From the NCBI RefSeq assembly GCF_003010955.1, contig NZ_PGGO01000006.1, positions 186,001-250,000 of the forward strand: a DNA stretch of 64,000 bases, read 5' to 3'. Shown here piece by piece: positions 54,860 to 63,618 of the stretch. A program made the translations under genes and the position numbers. The notes beneath the pieces are model-generated. The model was not told the DNA's origin, searched no databases, and was given only the letters and a program-made list of their open reading frames with translations. How positions within the stretch are numbered: the stretch's first letter is position 1; every line of letters starts with the position of its first letter. Origin of the DNA: Phyllobacterium brassicacearum. Its GTDB lineage: Bacteria; Pseudomonadota; Alphaproteobacteria; Rhizobiales; Rhizobiaceae.

Positions 54860-55345
54860 CTAACCGCCGAGTGCGACGGCGATGCCAACCAGGACAATTC
54901 CCAACACCATGACCGACAGCCCCACGTAGATCGGCCGGGCATCGGTAAAATGTGCCCATGTATAACCGACGATGAACAGCAGCAGCACGAGCACGAGATT
55001 GCTTGTGCGAAGCGCAAGGAACGAATTTTCAATCAGCAATAACGGAATAACGGCAGGAACTGCGGTTGCCGCTACAAGAACGAAGACGCAGAAGGCCGAG
55101 ATGAAGTCTGCGCGTGTGAGGCGCATACGAACGGGCTGCGAATGCGTGGCAAGCGCGAGGATGGATTGATAGAGCAAAGCCCGATCTTGCGGACGGGCGG
55201 CGAGCGGCTCCTCATCCAGACCGAACTGCTCCTGAACGGCGAGCAGCGCAGCCTGTTCGTTTTTGGCGTTCTTGATCTGGCGAAAGAAACGTGTGCGCTG
55301 GCTGCGATAGAAGAGCGTTCCAAGAATAAAGAACACCGCATCGAT
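54860..55345 (-). pseudogene. VIT1/CCC1-like transporter, 5'-truncated
   Basis: The reading frame keeps the C-terminal 160 residues: [22 protein letters not shown], given as a landmark at the start, then a helical linker and three helices ending VMLGIVLVGIAVALGG-like residues. In full-length relatives the IDAV segment is preceded by about 70 to 80 residues with the first two helices (SEVVFG...TFTGSLS); here they are gone and the upstream bases belong to an arylsulfatase on the other strand. An ATG at 55369 would still give a 169-residue product, so translation is possible but transport is unlikely. Confidence 0.75.
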
Positions 55346-55358
55346 CGAGGAGATCTCC

Positions 55359-56330
55359 AGCCATGTCATCGACTTCCTCGACCGCAATGATCCGAAGAAG
55401 ACGAACAAGCCGTTCTTCGTCTGGTACAACCCCGCGCGCATGCATGTCACCACCGTCGTGAACGACAAATACATGGGCATGGTGGGCGAACCCGGCGGCA
55501 AGGACTGGGGCGTCAACGAAGCCGGCATGAAGCAGATGGACGATAACATTGGCTACGTGCTGAAAAAACTCGATGAGATGGGGCAGCTCGATAACACCAT
55601 TATCGCGTTCACCACAGACAATGGGGCCTAGACCATCACCTTCCCCGACGGCGGCACCACCCGTTCAAGGGTGGCAAGCTGACCACCTGGGAAGGCGGCA
55701 TGCGTGCACCACTGGTCGTACGCTGGCCTGGCCACATTGAGCCCGGAACCGTGAAGAACGACATCTTCGCCTCGCTCGACTGGCTGCCCACCCTCGTCGA
55801 CATCGCCGGCGGTCCAAAGGCTAATGAGCTGAAGGCACAGATTGAAAAAGGAACCTATCCCGGCATCGTCAAGACCACGCTCGACGGTGTCAACCAGCGC
55901 GAATATCTTGAAGGTAAATCGGATGAATCCGCCCGAGATACGTTTTTCTATTATTCCGGCAAGGACCCATCTGCCGTCCGCTACAAGAACTGGAAGATGT
56001 ATTTCGCGATGGTGTCTGATTCACCGGAAGGCTTCCTTAATGGGGTAGTTCCCTATCACTGGACCCAGGTCGTCAATATCAAGCGCGACCCGTTCGAAAC
56101 GTCGTCGGACAGCAGATAAAGACGCTTATGGGTCAGGGCGGAACGCTGCCGGGCCGGTTACCGCATACATCTATGACTGGAACCTGCTGCCGATCGGGCA
56201 AGTTCTTTGGCTGAAGGAACTCCAGAGCTATGTCGACTACCCGCCAATGCAGGATCCTGCGAGCTATAACCTTGAGCAGCTCGTCCAGCAGGTTAAACAG
56301 ATGAGCGCCGAGCGTCGTGCCGGCGAATGA
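55359..56330 (+). pseudogene. Arylsulfatase, 5'-truncated with several frame breaks
   Basis: Sulfatase C-terminal two thirds: [48 protein letters not shown] (by position, 55536-55628), an in-frame TAG at 55629-55631, FPDGGTT, a one-base loss near 55660, GGKLTTWEGGMRAPLVVRWPGHI, SLDWLPTLVDIAGGP, FFYYSGKDPSAVRYKNWKMYF, further shifts near 56100 and 56145, and AAYIYDWNLLPIGQ-like residues to YPPMQDPASYNL and the stop at 56330. The N-terminus with the formylglycine site is missing. Clearly non-functional. Confidence 0.88.
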
Positions 56331-56339
56331 TAAGCACTA

Positions 56340-56365
56340 AAGCGGGCGCCCAAGGGCGTCCGCTT
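56340..56365. terminator. Hairpin between the sulfatase relic and DedA
   Basis: AAGCGGGCGCCC and GGGCGTCCGCTT form a 12-bp stem (one G-T pair) with loop AA. It lies between two convergent genes. No U-run follows on either strand. Confidence 0.5.
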
Positions 56366-56379
56366 GGTCTCAGCGGCAT

Positions 56380-56901
56380 TTAACGCGAGACCGCATGGAA
56401 CATGCCCCCGAAAAAATACGGTCCAAAACTCCAGACAGCCGCCCAGAGCCCGGCGCCAAGGATATTTGCCAGGATGAAACTGTGCCATGGCATTCCCACC
56501 GAACCCGCCACCAGCCCGTTCAACTGCCGCAGCACAACGACAAAACGCGCGCTGAAGACGATGATGGCTCCGCGACGCCGGAACAGTTGTTCCAGCTCTT
56601 CAAGCCGTTCCGGCGTGAGTTTGACGAGCCAGCCATATCGCTGCAGGAGCGGCCGGCCACCAAAATGCCCGATGGCATAGCCGGTGCTGTCGCCAAGTAC
56701 GGCGGCCGCCCAGACGGTGAAAAACAGGTTGGTGACTGCGAGGTCGCCTCGTACTGCAAGAAGCGATGACGCGACAAGTGCACTTTCGCCGGGAAGCGGT
56801 GCTCCCAGCGATTCAAGATATACGATGACAAAGATCGCATAGAGCCCGTATTGCTGTATGTATGGTTCGATGAATGAAGCGCTATTGTGCAGGAATTCCA
56901 C
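56380..56901 (-). CDS. DedA family membrane protein
   Basis: A 173-residue DedA/VTT protein. FVIVYLESLGAPLPGESALV (about 25-44) is the re-entrant loop with conserved Glu, GDSTGYAIGHFGGRPLLQRYG and FFARF-like VFSARFVVVLRQLNGLVAGSVGMP (about 118-141) complete the family pattern. GTG 56901 is chosen because GAAGG lies 9 bases upstream; the longer frame to 57030 adds an Arg/Cys-rich segment unlike DedA. Members act in lipid flipping and membrane potential. Confidence 0.85.
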   Translation of the reverse strand: MEFLHNSASFIEPYIQQYGLYAIFVIVYLESLGAPLPGESALVASSLLAVRGDLAVTNLFFTVWAAAVLGDSTGYAIGHFGGRPLLQRYGWLVKLTPERLEELEQLFRRRGAIIVFSARFVVVLRQLNGLVAGSVGMPWHSFILANILGAGLWAAVWSFGPYFFGGMFHAVSR

Positions 56902-56950
56902 AGGCTTGCCTTCGGTTGTGTGAAATGACTCCGAAGGTGGCAGAGTAGCG

Positions 56951-56970
56951 GATTTCCGGGGGCACCAACA
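56951..56970. repeat. Direct repeat of the tRNA-Leu 3' end
   Basis: GGGGGCACCAACA at 56958-56970 is identical to 51166-51178 (the tRNA-Leu 3' end plus five following bases), preceded in both places by GATT...CC. This could be a relic attachment site. Confidence 0.3.
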
Positions 56971-57063
56971 ACGGGGCAAAAAGCCCATATTTCTCAATGA
57001 CGACCATGCGTATACGTCCTTCCGGTACATCCGCTAGGGGCATACCGGAAGCCGCAGGTTCGT

Positions 57064-57156
57064 TTACTGCCCGTGTTGTTTCCTGATGGCCTCGGCGAAC
57101 TGCTCCTTGACGGCGCTGAGCCCGAAGCTCGCTCCCGCCTGCATTGGCGGGAAGTC
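57064..57156 (-). pseudogene. C-terminal fragment of a second arylsulfatase
   Basis: Thirty codons and a stop read DFPPMQAGASFGLSAV then KEQFAEAIRKQHGQ. This parallels the end of the other relic (DYPPMQDPASYNLEQLV then QQVKQMSAERR). Nothing before the Asp looks like a sulfatase. It lies on the opposite strand from the relic at 55359-56330. Confidence 0.55.
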
Positions 57157-57198
57157 GCATCCGTTCATCCCCCGATTAGCTGCGTCCGATGGAGAAGT

Positions 57199-57354
57199 TC
57201 AATACTCGTTCACGCGGTGCGTGCAATTGGTGAACACCTTGGCGCCGTAATCGCTGGGCCGGTCGCAGAACACCAGGGGACTGACGTTGCCGGACGAGGT
57301 GCAGCCGGGAAGGATCGCCAGGACAGCTGCCAAAAACATCGCAATACGTGTCAT
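57199..57354 (-). CDS. Small lipoprotein, tandem copy 1 (51 aa)
   Basis: MTRIAMFLAAVLAILPGC is a lipoprotein signal with the lipobox cysteine at 18. The mature part of 34 residues is SGNVSPLVFCDRPSD, then a basic/polar tail with a second cysteine (TNCTHRVNEY). The start is preceded by AAAGGGTTGAACAC. The gene at 57397-57552 is a clear paralogue. I know no function. Confidence 0.75.
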   Translation of the reverse strand: MTRIAMFLAAVLAILPGCTSSGNVSPLVFCDRPSDYGAKVFTNCTHRVNEY

Positions 57355-57396
57355 GTGTTCAACCCTTTCCAAACAGGATTTGCAGCAGTGGAAATT

Positions 57397-57552
57397 TCAG
57401 TATTTGTGGCCGAGCCTTGGCGTGCAATGGGTGGTGACCGTGGACTTGAACTCGCCGGGAGCATCACAGAATACCAGCGGGCTGACGTTTCCCGACGAAG
57501 CGCAGCCAGCCAACACCAACAATGCCGTTGCCACCAACAGCGCGATACGCAT
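57397..57552 (-). CDS. Small lipoprotein, tandem copy 2 (51 aa)
   Basis: MRIALLVATALLVLAGC (lipobox cysteine at 17), then SSGNVSPLVFCDAPG and a tail ending THCTPRLGHKY. Exactly the same length as copy 1, same SSGNVSPLVFCD box and second cysteine at the same distance from the end. GGAGGG precedes the start, and the GGGTTGAAC leader is shared with copy 1, so the duplication included the ribosome site. Confidence 0.75.
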   Translation of the reverse strand: MRIALLVATALLVLAGCASSGNVSPLVFCDAPGEFKSTVTTHCTPRLGHKY

Positions 57553-57677
57553 CTTGGTTCAACCCTCCAGCAATGATGTCCGGATCCGTGCGGACCGCAT
57601 CAATGATGATGAAAAGTCGATTTCTGACAGGACAGCCTATCACGTCCGGCCCGGTCAGGCGCAAATTCGCGAAAAGT

Positions 57678-58964
57678 TTACTTGCGCCGCGTCAGGTCCC
57701 GCAGCCGTTCGCGGACAATGCGCGCGAAATTCTGGGTTCGCCGGTAGAGGTGAAGTTGTGATGCGGCCTGCCGCGCCGCGCGATCGGCGGCCGGCGTCAA
57801 CCCGATCACCAGTGTGCCGATCGATTCACGCTCCTGAAAGAGGCGCGAGGCCACCGGATGGTCTGGCACGGCGCAGGAGTCGGTTCGATCGATGTTCGGA
57901 TCATCCAGATGGTTCTTCAGCATCTCGATCATCAGGAGAACGCCGGGCGAATAGGCCGCAAGGCTCTCGTCATAGGCGGTCTTCCAGGTCCATGCCTCCC
58001 CCGCTTCGACGAAGACGACCAGGACGGCAATGGTCTTGCCGTCAAGTTCGAGCGTGTGGATGCGGGCCAGATCGCGGGCGGCGAGGTTGTTGACGGCCTC
58101 GCGGGCGAAGGCGGCCCGAAAACGGTCGACGGCCATCGCCGAACCGCGCTGACCCTTCCAGCCGCTGGCTTCAAGCGCAAGAAACTCTTCCAGCTTGACG
58201 CGGATATCGTCTTCGCTGCGGCTCACCCTGTAGGTCAGCTTGCCCTTGTCGGAAAGACGCCGCCACAACCGGCGATATTCCTTGGCGTGGCGGGTGCCGA
58301 TAGCCTCGCCCAGATAGTCCTCGCCTTCCTTTTCGCTTTCGAGGAAGGGGCGCTCGACCTGGTTCACCGTCATCAACGGAAGATCGCGATCCATTGCAAC
58401 GGTGCGGATGAGCTGTGCCGCCGTGCGGTTCAGCAGCATGTCCGGTAATACCAGGATTTCGGGAAGTTTGAGATGTTTGCGTGCCAGCATATTGAAGAGG
58501 TCATTGAGCACGCCCATCGGGTCATCGCGGTCGATGAGCGGCGTTCCCTGCGGCCCGAAGGGTGTCGCCCAGGCGCGGATGATCGATGCCGATACGGTGA
58601 AGCCCGGCCGCTCGATCGTATAGGGCATGAGGAAGCGCAGACGGCTCTTGATGTCGTTCTCATCGCGCATCACCATGAAACGGACCTGCCGGTCGTCGAG
58701 ACGGGGCATGGCGGGTGCCAGGAAGCGCGGATTGAAGAAGATATTGGGCTCGACCGTCCGGTAAGTCAGATAGTCCAGTTCCTGCAGCAGCTCGAAGCCG
58801 GCGGAGGCCGAATAGACGGACAGTTTGCGCGGGACGCCGCGATTGCCAAGGGATTCCTCAATCTGCTTGGCCGCATCGGGTGACGCATCGAATCCCGAAA
58901 GTTGCGCAAGGATCTGCGCCGAGGGGCCTCCGGCCAATTCTTCGAGAAGCGGTATGGCTGCCAT
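57678..58964 (-). CDS. GNAT/BioF2-like acetyltransferase (CelD-like)
   Basis: A 428-residue soluble protein. The C-terminal half has the BioF2-like acetyltransferase pattern: LGEAIGTRHAKEYRRLWRRL, FLALEASGWKGQRGSAM, HTLELDGKTIAVLVVF, and WKTAYDESLAAYSPGVLLMIEM. Such proteins often sit with polysaccharide genes, and a Wzx-like flippase gene is next (88 bases upstream). The N-terminal 100 residues are less clear. The AGGAAG ribosome site fits the start at 58964. Confidence 0.85.
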   Translation of the reverse strand: MAAIPLLEELAGGPSAQILAQLSGFDASPDAAKQIEESLGNRGVPRKLSVYSASAGFELLQELDYLTYRTVEPNIFFNPRFLAPAMPRLDDRQVRFMVMRDENDIKSRLRFLMPYTIERPGFTVSASIIRAWATPFGPQGTPLIDRDDPMGVLNDLFNMLARKHLKLPEILVLPDMLLNRTAAQLIRTVAMDRDLPLMTVNQVERPFLESEKEGEDYLGEAIGTRHAKEYRRLWRRLSDKGKLTYRVSRSEDDIRVKLEEFLALEASGWKGQRGSAMAVDRFRAAFAREAVNNLAARDLARIHTLELDGKTIAVLVVFVEAGEAWTWKTAYDESLAAYSPGVLLMIEMLKNHLDDPNIDRTDSCAVPDHPVASRLFQERESIGTLVIGLTPAADRAARQAASQLHLYRRTQNFARIVRERLRDLTRRK

Positions 58965-59052
58965 CAGATTTCTTCCTTACTGCGCCGTGCGTCCCTTGGG
59001 ACTCACAAAGGACGCAGTAACACTTTTAATGGCGTATAATCCTTACCAAAAA

Positions 59053-60498
59053 TCAAAGAAGATTTTCGGGGTTATGCGCTGCAGGTCTTGCACTCGTCCT
59101 GCCGGCAAATACGAACATGTTGATGTTCAGACACTTGTAGACGGTCACCGCCAGCGTCATCGCCTCAAACACCATGGAGAAGGCTGTCGCGCATGCGGCA
59201 CCTGCCAGACCATAGACCGGTATCAGCAGAATGCTGAGACAGATGTTAACAATCAGTGTGACAGCATAGACCGTCGCGCAGATTTTCTGCTTGCCGGCCA
59301 TATTCAGCAGGCTCTCCGCCGGGCCGACCGAAGCGCGGGCGACGACGCCGATCACCAGAATGAACAGCAGTGGATAGCCGTCGGTGAACTGGGCGCCGAA
59401 CAGGTAAAGCAATGGTTTGCCGAGAAGGAGGAGGACAATCGCCATCGCCAGCGAGGGCCAGAAGGTCCAGCGCGCGGTGTCCCGTGCAAATTGCGCCAGC
59501 TGGTCATGGTCATGGGTGTGCATCAGTTCCGAATAGCGCTGTGCGGCACCGGCCTTGACGGAGAAATAGACGAAATGCACGAGCGCAAGCAGTTTCACGG
59601 TCGCGAAATAGGTCGCTACCTTGTCCGGTTCCAGGTAGCGGCCAACCATCAGAACGTCGGCATTGGTCAGCAGGAAGAAAAATCCCTCGACCAGGAAGAT
59701 CGGCAGCGAGACGGAGAACCATTCGCCAAAGCGGATCTGCCTGGCTCCGGGGACCACGACCGCCTTGAACCGGTGGTTGACGACAAACAATTGCAGCAGT
59801 GTGGTCGCATAGGTCGCGATGATTGCCGATACGACTGCGACCACGGCGGTCGGAGGCAATCCTGCGACGTGGGCTATACTCATCACGACCAGGGTAAGAA
59901 CCGGGCGGATGATATAGGTGGGGGTCAGGGCGACAAGTGCCCAGGACCGCGACCTGGCAGTCCCGTCTAGTGTGTCACCGAGCGCAATCATCGGCAGGCA
60001 GATGAAGCCAATGATGAAGGGTGCGACATAGTAGGGTTCAATTCCGTCGCGGAAATAATAGACCAGACCCGCGCCGGTCATCGCGATGCAGGTCGTCAGA
60101 GTGAGGGCGAACGCCTTGCTGGTAAACAGGATACCGCGCAGATGATCGAGTTGCTGGCGTTCGAGGTATTCGGGCACAAACCGGATGACGGTGGTCTGAA
60201 AACCAAGGCACGACAGGTTGCCGAGAATGACGACCGTTACCCATACCAGGACGAAGATGCCGTATTCAAACTGGCCCATCCAGCGCGCGAAGATGACCTG
60301 GGAAACAAGAGCGATTGCTGCACTGACGATGCGCACGAGGAAAGCGATCAGGGAAACCCGTTGCGCAACAGCGTGTTCCGTTGACCCGTCGAGCACCTGA
60401 TCCAGGCGAAGGAGCCAGGGACGAAGCGGCTGTGACAGTCTATCCGGCAAAAACCGGTCTGCAGTTCTCGCCGCAGAAAATCGCAAGGGCAGCTCCAC
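59053..60498 (-). CDS. Lipopolysaccharide/oligosaccharide flippase (MOP superfamily)
   Basis: A 481-residue protein with 12 to 14 hydrophobic helices. IFARWMGQFEYGIFVLVWV near the first helices (about 67-85) is the typical Wzx/RfbX landmark; a second half follows after about residue 240 with FLLTNADVLMVGRYLEPD. It probably moves lipid-linked glycans across the inner membrane; the substrate is unknown. The start is GTG at 60498. Together with the acetyltransferase it may belong to surface polysaccharide synthesis. Confidence 0.88.
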   Translation of the reverse strand: MELPLRFSAARTADRFLPDRLSQPLRPWLLRLDQVLDGSTEHAVAQRVSLIAFLVRIVSAAIALVSQVIFARWMGQFEYGIFVLVWVTVVILGNLSCLGFQTTVIRFVPEYLERQQLDHLRGILFTSKAFALTLTTCIAMTGAGLVYYFRDGIEPYYVAPFIIGFICLPMIALGDTLDGTARSRSWALVALTPTYIIRPVLTLVVMSIAHVAGLPPTAVVAVVSAIIATYATTLLQLFVVNHRFKAVVVPGARQIRFGEWFSVSLPIFLVEGFFFLLTNADVLMVGRYLEPDKVATYFATVKLLALVHFVYFSVKAGAAQRYSELMHTHDHDQLAQFARDTARWTFWPSLAMAIVLLLLGKPLLYLFGAQFTDGYPLLFILVIGVVARASVGPAESLLNMAGKQKICATVYAVTLIVNICLSILLIPVYGLAGAACATAFSMVFEAMTLAVTVYKCLNINMFVFAGRTSARPAAHNPENLL

Positions 60499-60579
60499 TC
60501 GTTTCCAATGCTCGACCCATAATCCGTAAACCTTTAGAAACGGTTCGAAAAGTCAACGGGCGTGCTGCTGGAACAAGAG

Positions 60580-60608
60580 AAAAGGCCGCGTTGTGCACGC
60601 GGCCTTTT
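60580..60608 (-). terminator. Intrinsic terminator after secA
   Basis: AAAAGGCCGCG and CGCGGCCTTTT (11-bp perfect stem, 7-base loop) start 7 bases after the secA stop on the minus strand and end in TTTT plus CTCTTG. Confidence 0.88.
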
Positions 60609-60614
60609 GGATAA

Positions 60615-63341
60615 TCAAACGAAAGCGCCGTGGCAGTGCTTGTATTTCTTGCCGGAGCCGCAGGGGCAGGCCTCGTTGCGGCCAATCTTGCCCCAGGTGC
60701 GAGGATTGTTGGGATCGCGATCTGCAGGGTCAACGACGCGCAGATCCTCCTGCACCGCGACCAAGCTGCCTTCGCCGAAATCGTCTTCGCCGGTAAAGCC
60801 ATCGATATGATGGGCTTCCATGACCGGCAGCGCCGGTTCGGGGGCACTTGCTGCTTCCCGGACGAGCTCGACACGCATCAGCTGTGTCGTCACGTTCTGG
60901 CGCAGGTTCACCAGCATCGTCTGGAACAGCTCGAAGCCTTCGGTCTTGTACTCGTTCAGCGGATCGCGCTGCGCGTAGCCGCGGAAGCCGACGACAGAGC
61001 GCAGATGATCGAGATTGACGAGATGTTCACGCCACAAGGCGTCGAGCGTCTGCAGAATGACCGACTTCTCGACATAGGCCATGATCTCGGGCCCGAAGCG
61101 TTCTGCGCGATCGGCGGCCGCTTTCTCGACGTTCTCGGTCAGGCGTTCGCGGATGTCATCCGGCGTGATGCCGTCTTCGAGAGCCCATTCTGTAACAGGC
61201 AGGTCGAGATTGAGAATGTTGCGGACATCCTCGTCGAGCTGCTTGATGTTCCACTGCTCGGCGTACGCACCTTCCGGCGTATGACGCGAGATCAGGTCGT
61301 CGATCACGTCCTCGCGCATTTCCTTGGTGGTTTCGCTCAAGGATGTACTGTCCATCAGCTCGATGCGCTGTTCGAAGATCACCTTGCGCTGATCATTCAT
61401 CACGTCATCATATTTCAGAAGGTTCTTGCGGATATCGAAGTTGCGCGCTTCGACCTTCTTCTGAGCCTTCTCCAGCGCTTTGTTGATCCAGGGATGGACG
61501 ATGGCCTCGTCTTCCTTGAGGCCAAGCTTCTGCAGCATGCCGTCCATGCGCTCGGAGCCGAAGATGCGCATCAGGTCGTCCTGCAGCGACAGGAAGAACT
61601 TCGAACGGCCGGGGTCGCCCTGACGACCGGAACGGCCGCGCAGCTGGTTGTCGATGCGGCGGCTTTCATGCCGTTCGGTGGCAAGGACGTAGAGGCCGCC
61701 GGCGGCAAGCGCCTTTTCCTTCAGGCGGGCAATATCCTCACGAATGGCAACTTCCTTGGCCTTGCGCTCGTCGCCATCCGGCATGTCGTCAAGCTCTTGC
61801 TTGATGCGCATGTCCAGATTGCCGCCGAGCTGGATGTCGGTACCGCGGCCGGCCATGTTCGTAGCAATGGTGATGGCGCCCGGAACGCCTGCCTGTGCCA
61901 CGATGTAGGCTTCCTGTTCGTGGTAGCGGGCGTTGAGAACCTGGAAGTCCTTGAAGCCTTCCTTGCGAAGGCGTTCGGCAAGCTGTTCCGACTTCTCGAT
62001 CGATGTGGTGCCGACCAGAATCGGCTGGCCCTTGGCGCTTGCATCGCGGATATCGCGAATGATCGCCTTGTATTTTTCCTCGGCAGTCCGGTAGACCTCA
62101 TCATCCTCGTCCAAACGCTGAACGGGCAGATTGGTCGGAATTTCCGTGACTTCGAGGCCGTAAATGTTGCCGAATTCTTCCGCTTCAGTCGAGGCCGTGC
62201 CGGTCATGCCGGCGAGCTTCTTGTACATGCGGAAATAGTTCTGGAAGGTGATCGAAGCCAGCGTCTGGTTTTCCGGCTGGATCGTCACATGCTCCTTCGC
62301 CTCGAGCGCCTGATGCAGGCCTTCCGAGAAGCGGCGGCCAGGCATCATGCGGCCGGTGAATTCGTCGATGATGACGATCTCGTCATTGCGGACAATGTAG
62401 TCCTTGTCCTTCTGGAAAAGCTTGTGGGCCCGCAGCGCGTTGTTGACGTGATGAACGACGGCAACGTTCTCGATGTCGTAAAGGCCCTCGCCCTTGAGAT
62501 GACCCGCTTCCTTGAGCAGGTTCTCCAGCTTTTCGGTGCCTTCCTCGGTGAAAATCGCGGTCTTCTGCTTCTCGTCGATTTCGTAATCTTCGGGCGCCAA
62601 TGGCAGGATGAACGTATCGATGAGATTGTAGAAGTCGGAACGATCGTCCAGCGGACCGGAAATGATCAGCGGCGTGCGCGCTTCATCGACCAGGATCGAG
62701 TCGACTTCGTCGACGATCGCATAGTTATGCGGCCGCTGTACCATCTGCGCGCGTTCATACTTCATGTTGTCGCGCAGATAATCGAAGCCCAGCTCATTGT
62801 TGGTGGCATAGGTGATGTCGGCATTGTAGGCGGCGGCGCGTTCCTCGTCGTCGAGACCATGGACGATGATGCCGTAGGTCAGGCCGAGGAAATTGTAGAT
62901 CTGCCCCATCCAGTGCGCATCGCGGGTGGCGAGATAGTCGTTGACTGTGACGACATGGACGCCTTTGCTTTCAAGCGCATTGAGATAGACCGGCAAGGTT
63001 GCAACCAGCGTCTTGCCTTCACCGGTGCGCATTTCCGAGATCCCGCCATTGTGCAGGACCATGCCGCCGATGAGCTGCACGTCGAAGGGGCGCATACCAA
63101 GAACGCGCTTGGCCGCCTCGCGTACGACGGCGAAAGCCGGAACGAGCAGATCATCGAGCTTCGTTCCCTCGGCGAGACTTGCACGAAATTCGGCAGTCTT
63201 CGCTTTCAGTTGCTCGTCGGTAAGCGATGAAATTTCTGCTTCAAGCGCATTGATCGCATCAACGCGGGGTTTGAAGCTCTTGACGCGGCGCTCATTGGAG
63301 GAGCCGAAAATCTTGCGGGCGAGGCCGCCGAAACTGACCAT
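60615..63341 (-). CDS. secA: Preprotein translocase ATPase SecA
   Basis: Motor of the SecYEG export channel. The 908-residue product has the full domain set: Walker [12 protein letters not shown] (about 102-112), [19 protein letters not shown] (Walker B), the second nucleotide domain with [13 protein letters not shown] and [10 protein letters not shown], and the C-terminal zinc motif [15 protein letters not shown] for SecB/ribosome contact. AGAGGA 7 bases upstream sets the start. It is divergent from the parvulin-type gene, as in other Rhizobiales. Confidence 0.98.
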   Translation of the reverse strand: MVSFGGLARKIFGSSNERRVKSFKPRVDAINALEAEISSLTDEQLKAKTAEFRASLAEGTKLDDLLVPAFAVVREAAKRVLGMRPFDVQLIGGMVLHNGGISEMRTGEGKTLVATLPVYLNALESKGVHVVTVNDYLATRDAHWMGQIYNFLGLTYGIIVHGLDDEERAAAYNADITYATNNELGFDYLRDNMKYERAQMVQRPHNYAIVDEVDSILVDEARTPLIISGPLDDRSDFYNLIDTFILPLAPEDYEIDEKQKTAIFTEEGTEKLENLLKEAGHLKGEGLYDIENVAVVHHVNNALRAHKLFQKDKDYIVRNDEIVIIDEFTGRMMPGRRFSEGLHQALEAKEHVTIQPENQTLASITFQNYFRMYKKLAGMTGTASTEAEEFGNIYGLEVTEIPTNLPVQRLDEDDEVYRTAEEKYKAIIRDIRDASAKGQPILVGTTSIEKSEQLAERLRKEGFKDFQVLNARYHEQEAYIVAQAGVPGAITIATNMAGRGTDIQLGGNLDMRIKQELDDMPDGDERKAKEVAIREDIARLKEKALAAGGLYVLATERHESRRIDNQLRGRSGRQGDPGRSKFFLSLQDDLMRIFGSERMDGMLQKLGLKEDEAIVHPWINKALEKAQKKVEARNFDIRKNLLKYDDVMNDQRKVIFEQRIELMDSTSLSETTKEMREDVIDDLISRHTPEGAYAEQWNIKQLDEDVRNILNLDLPVTEWALEDGITPDDIRERLTENVEKAAADRAERFGPEIMAYVEKSVILQTLDALWREHLVNLDHLRSVVGFRGYAQRDPLNEYKTEGFELFQTMLVNLRQNVTTQLMRVELVREAASAPEPALPVMEAHHIDGFTGEDDFGEGSLVAVQEDLRVVDPADRDPNNPRTWGKIGRNEACPCGSGKKYKHCHGAFV

Positions 63342-63618
63342 CCCTGGTCCTCTCTAATTCGTTTTGCCAGGATAGCCCGGCATTGAGGCATCCGATGCCT
63401 GGCATGAAAATGCCTGAAAAGGCGCCATTGTCGATCCTATAATGAGTTTACGACCTAGCTTATCTGTTACCAAGCTATCTGGACGCAAAGCCGATGGACA
63501 GATAAGAGGGGGCTCGAATGATGTCAATGTAGAAGCGCTAAGCAGTTGATCGCTCCTTCATGGCAAAATTCTGCCGTAATCATAGCCCGTACCGGTCCTC
63601 CCAAGGAGAAATTGACCC

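Noticed and set aside
55440-55631. The 63- and 139-codon sulfatase pieces as separate small genes
   Set aside because: They are consecutive pieces of one sulfatase broken by a stop and frame shifts.
60630-63230. Very long open frame (866 codons) opposite secA
   Set aside because: secA has all its motifs over the full length; the antisense frame is a codon-bias artefact.
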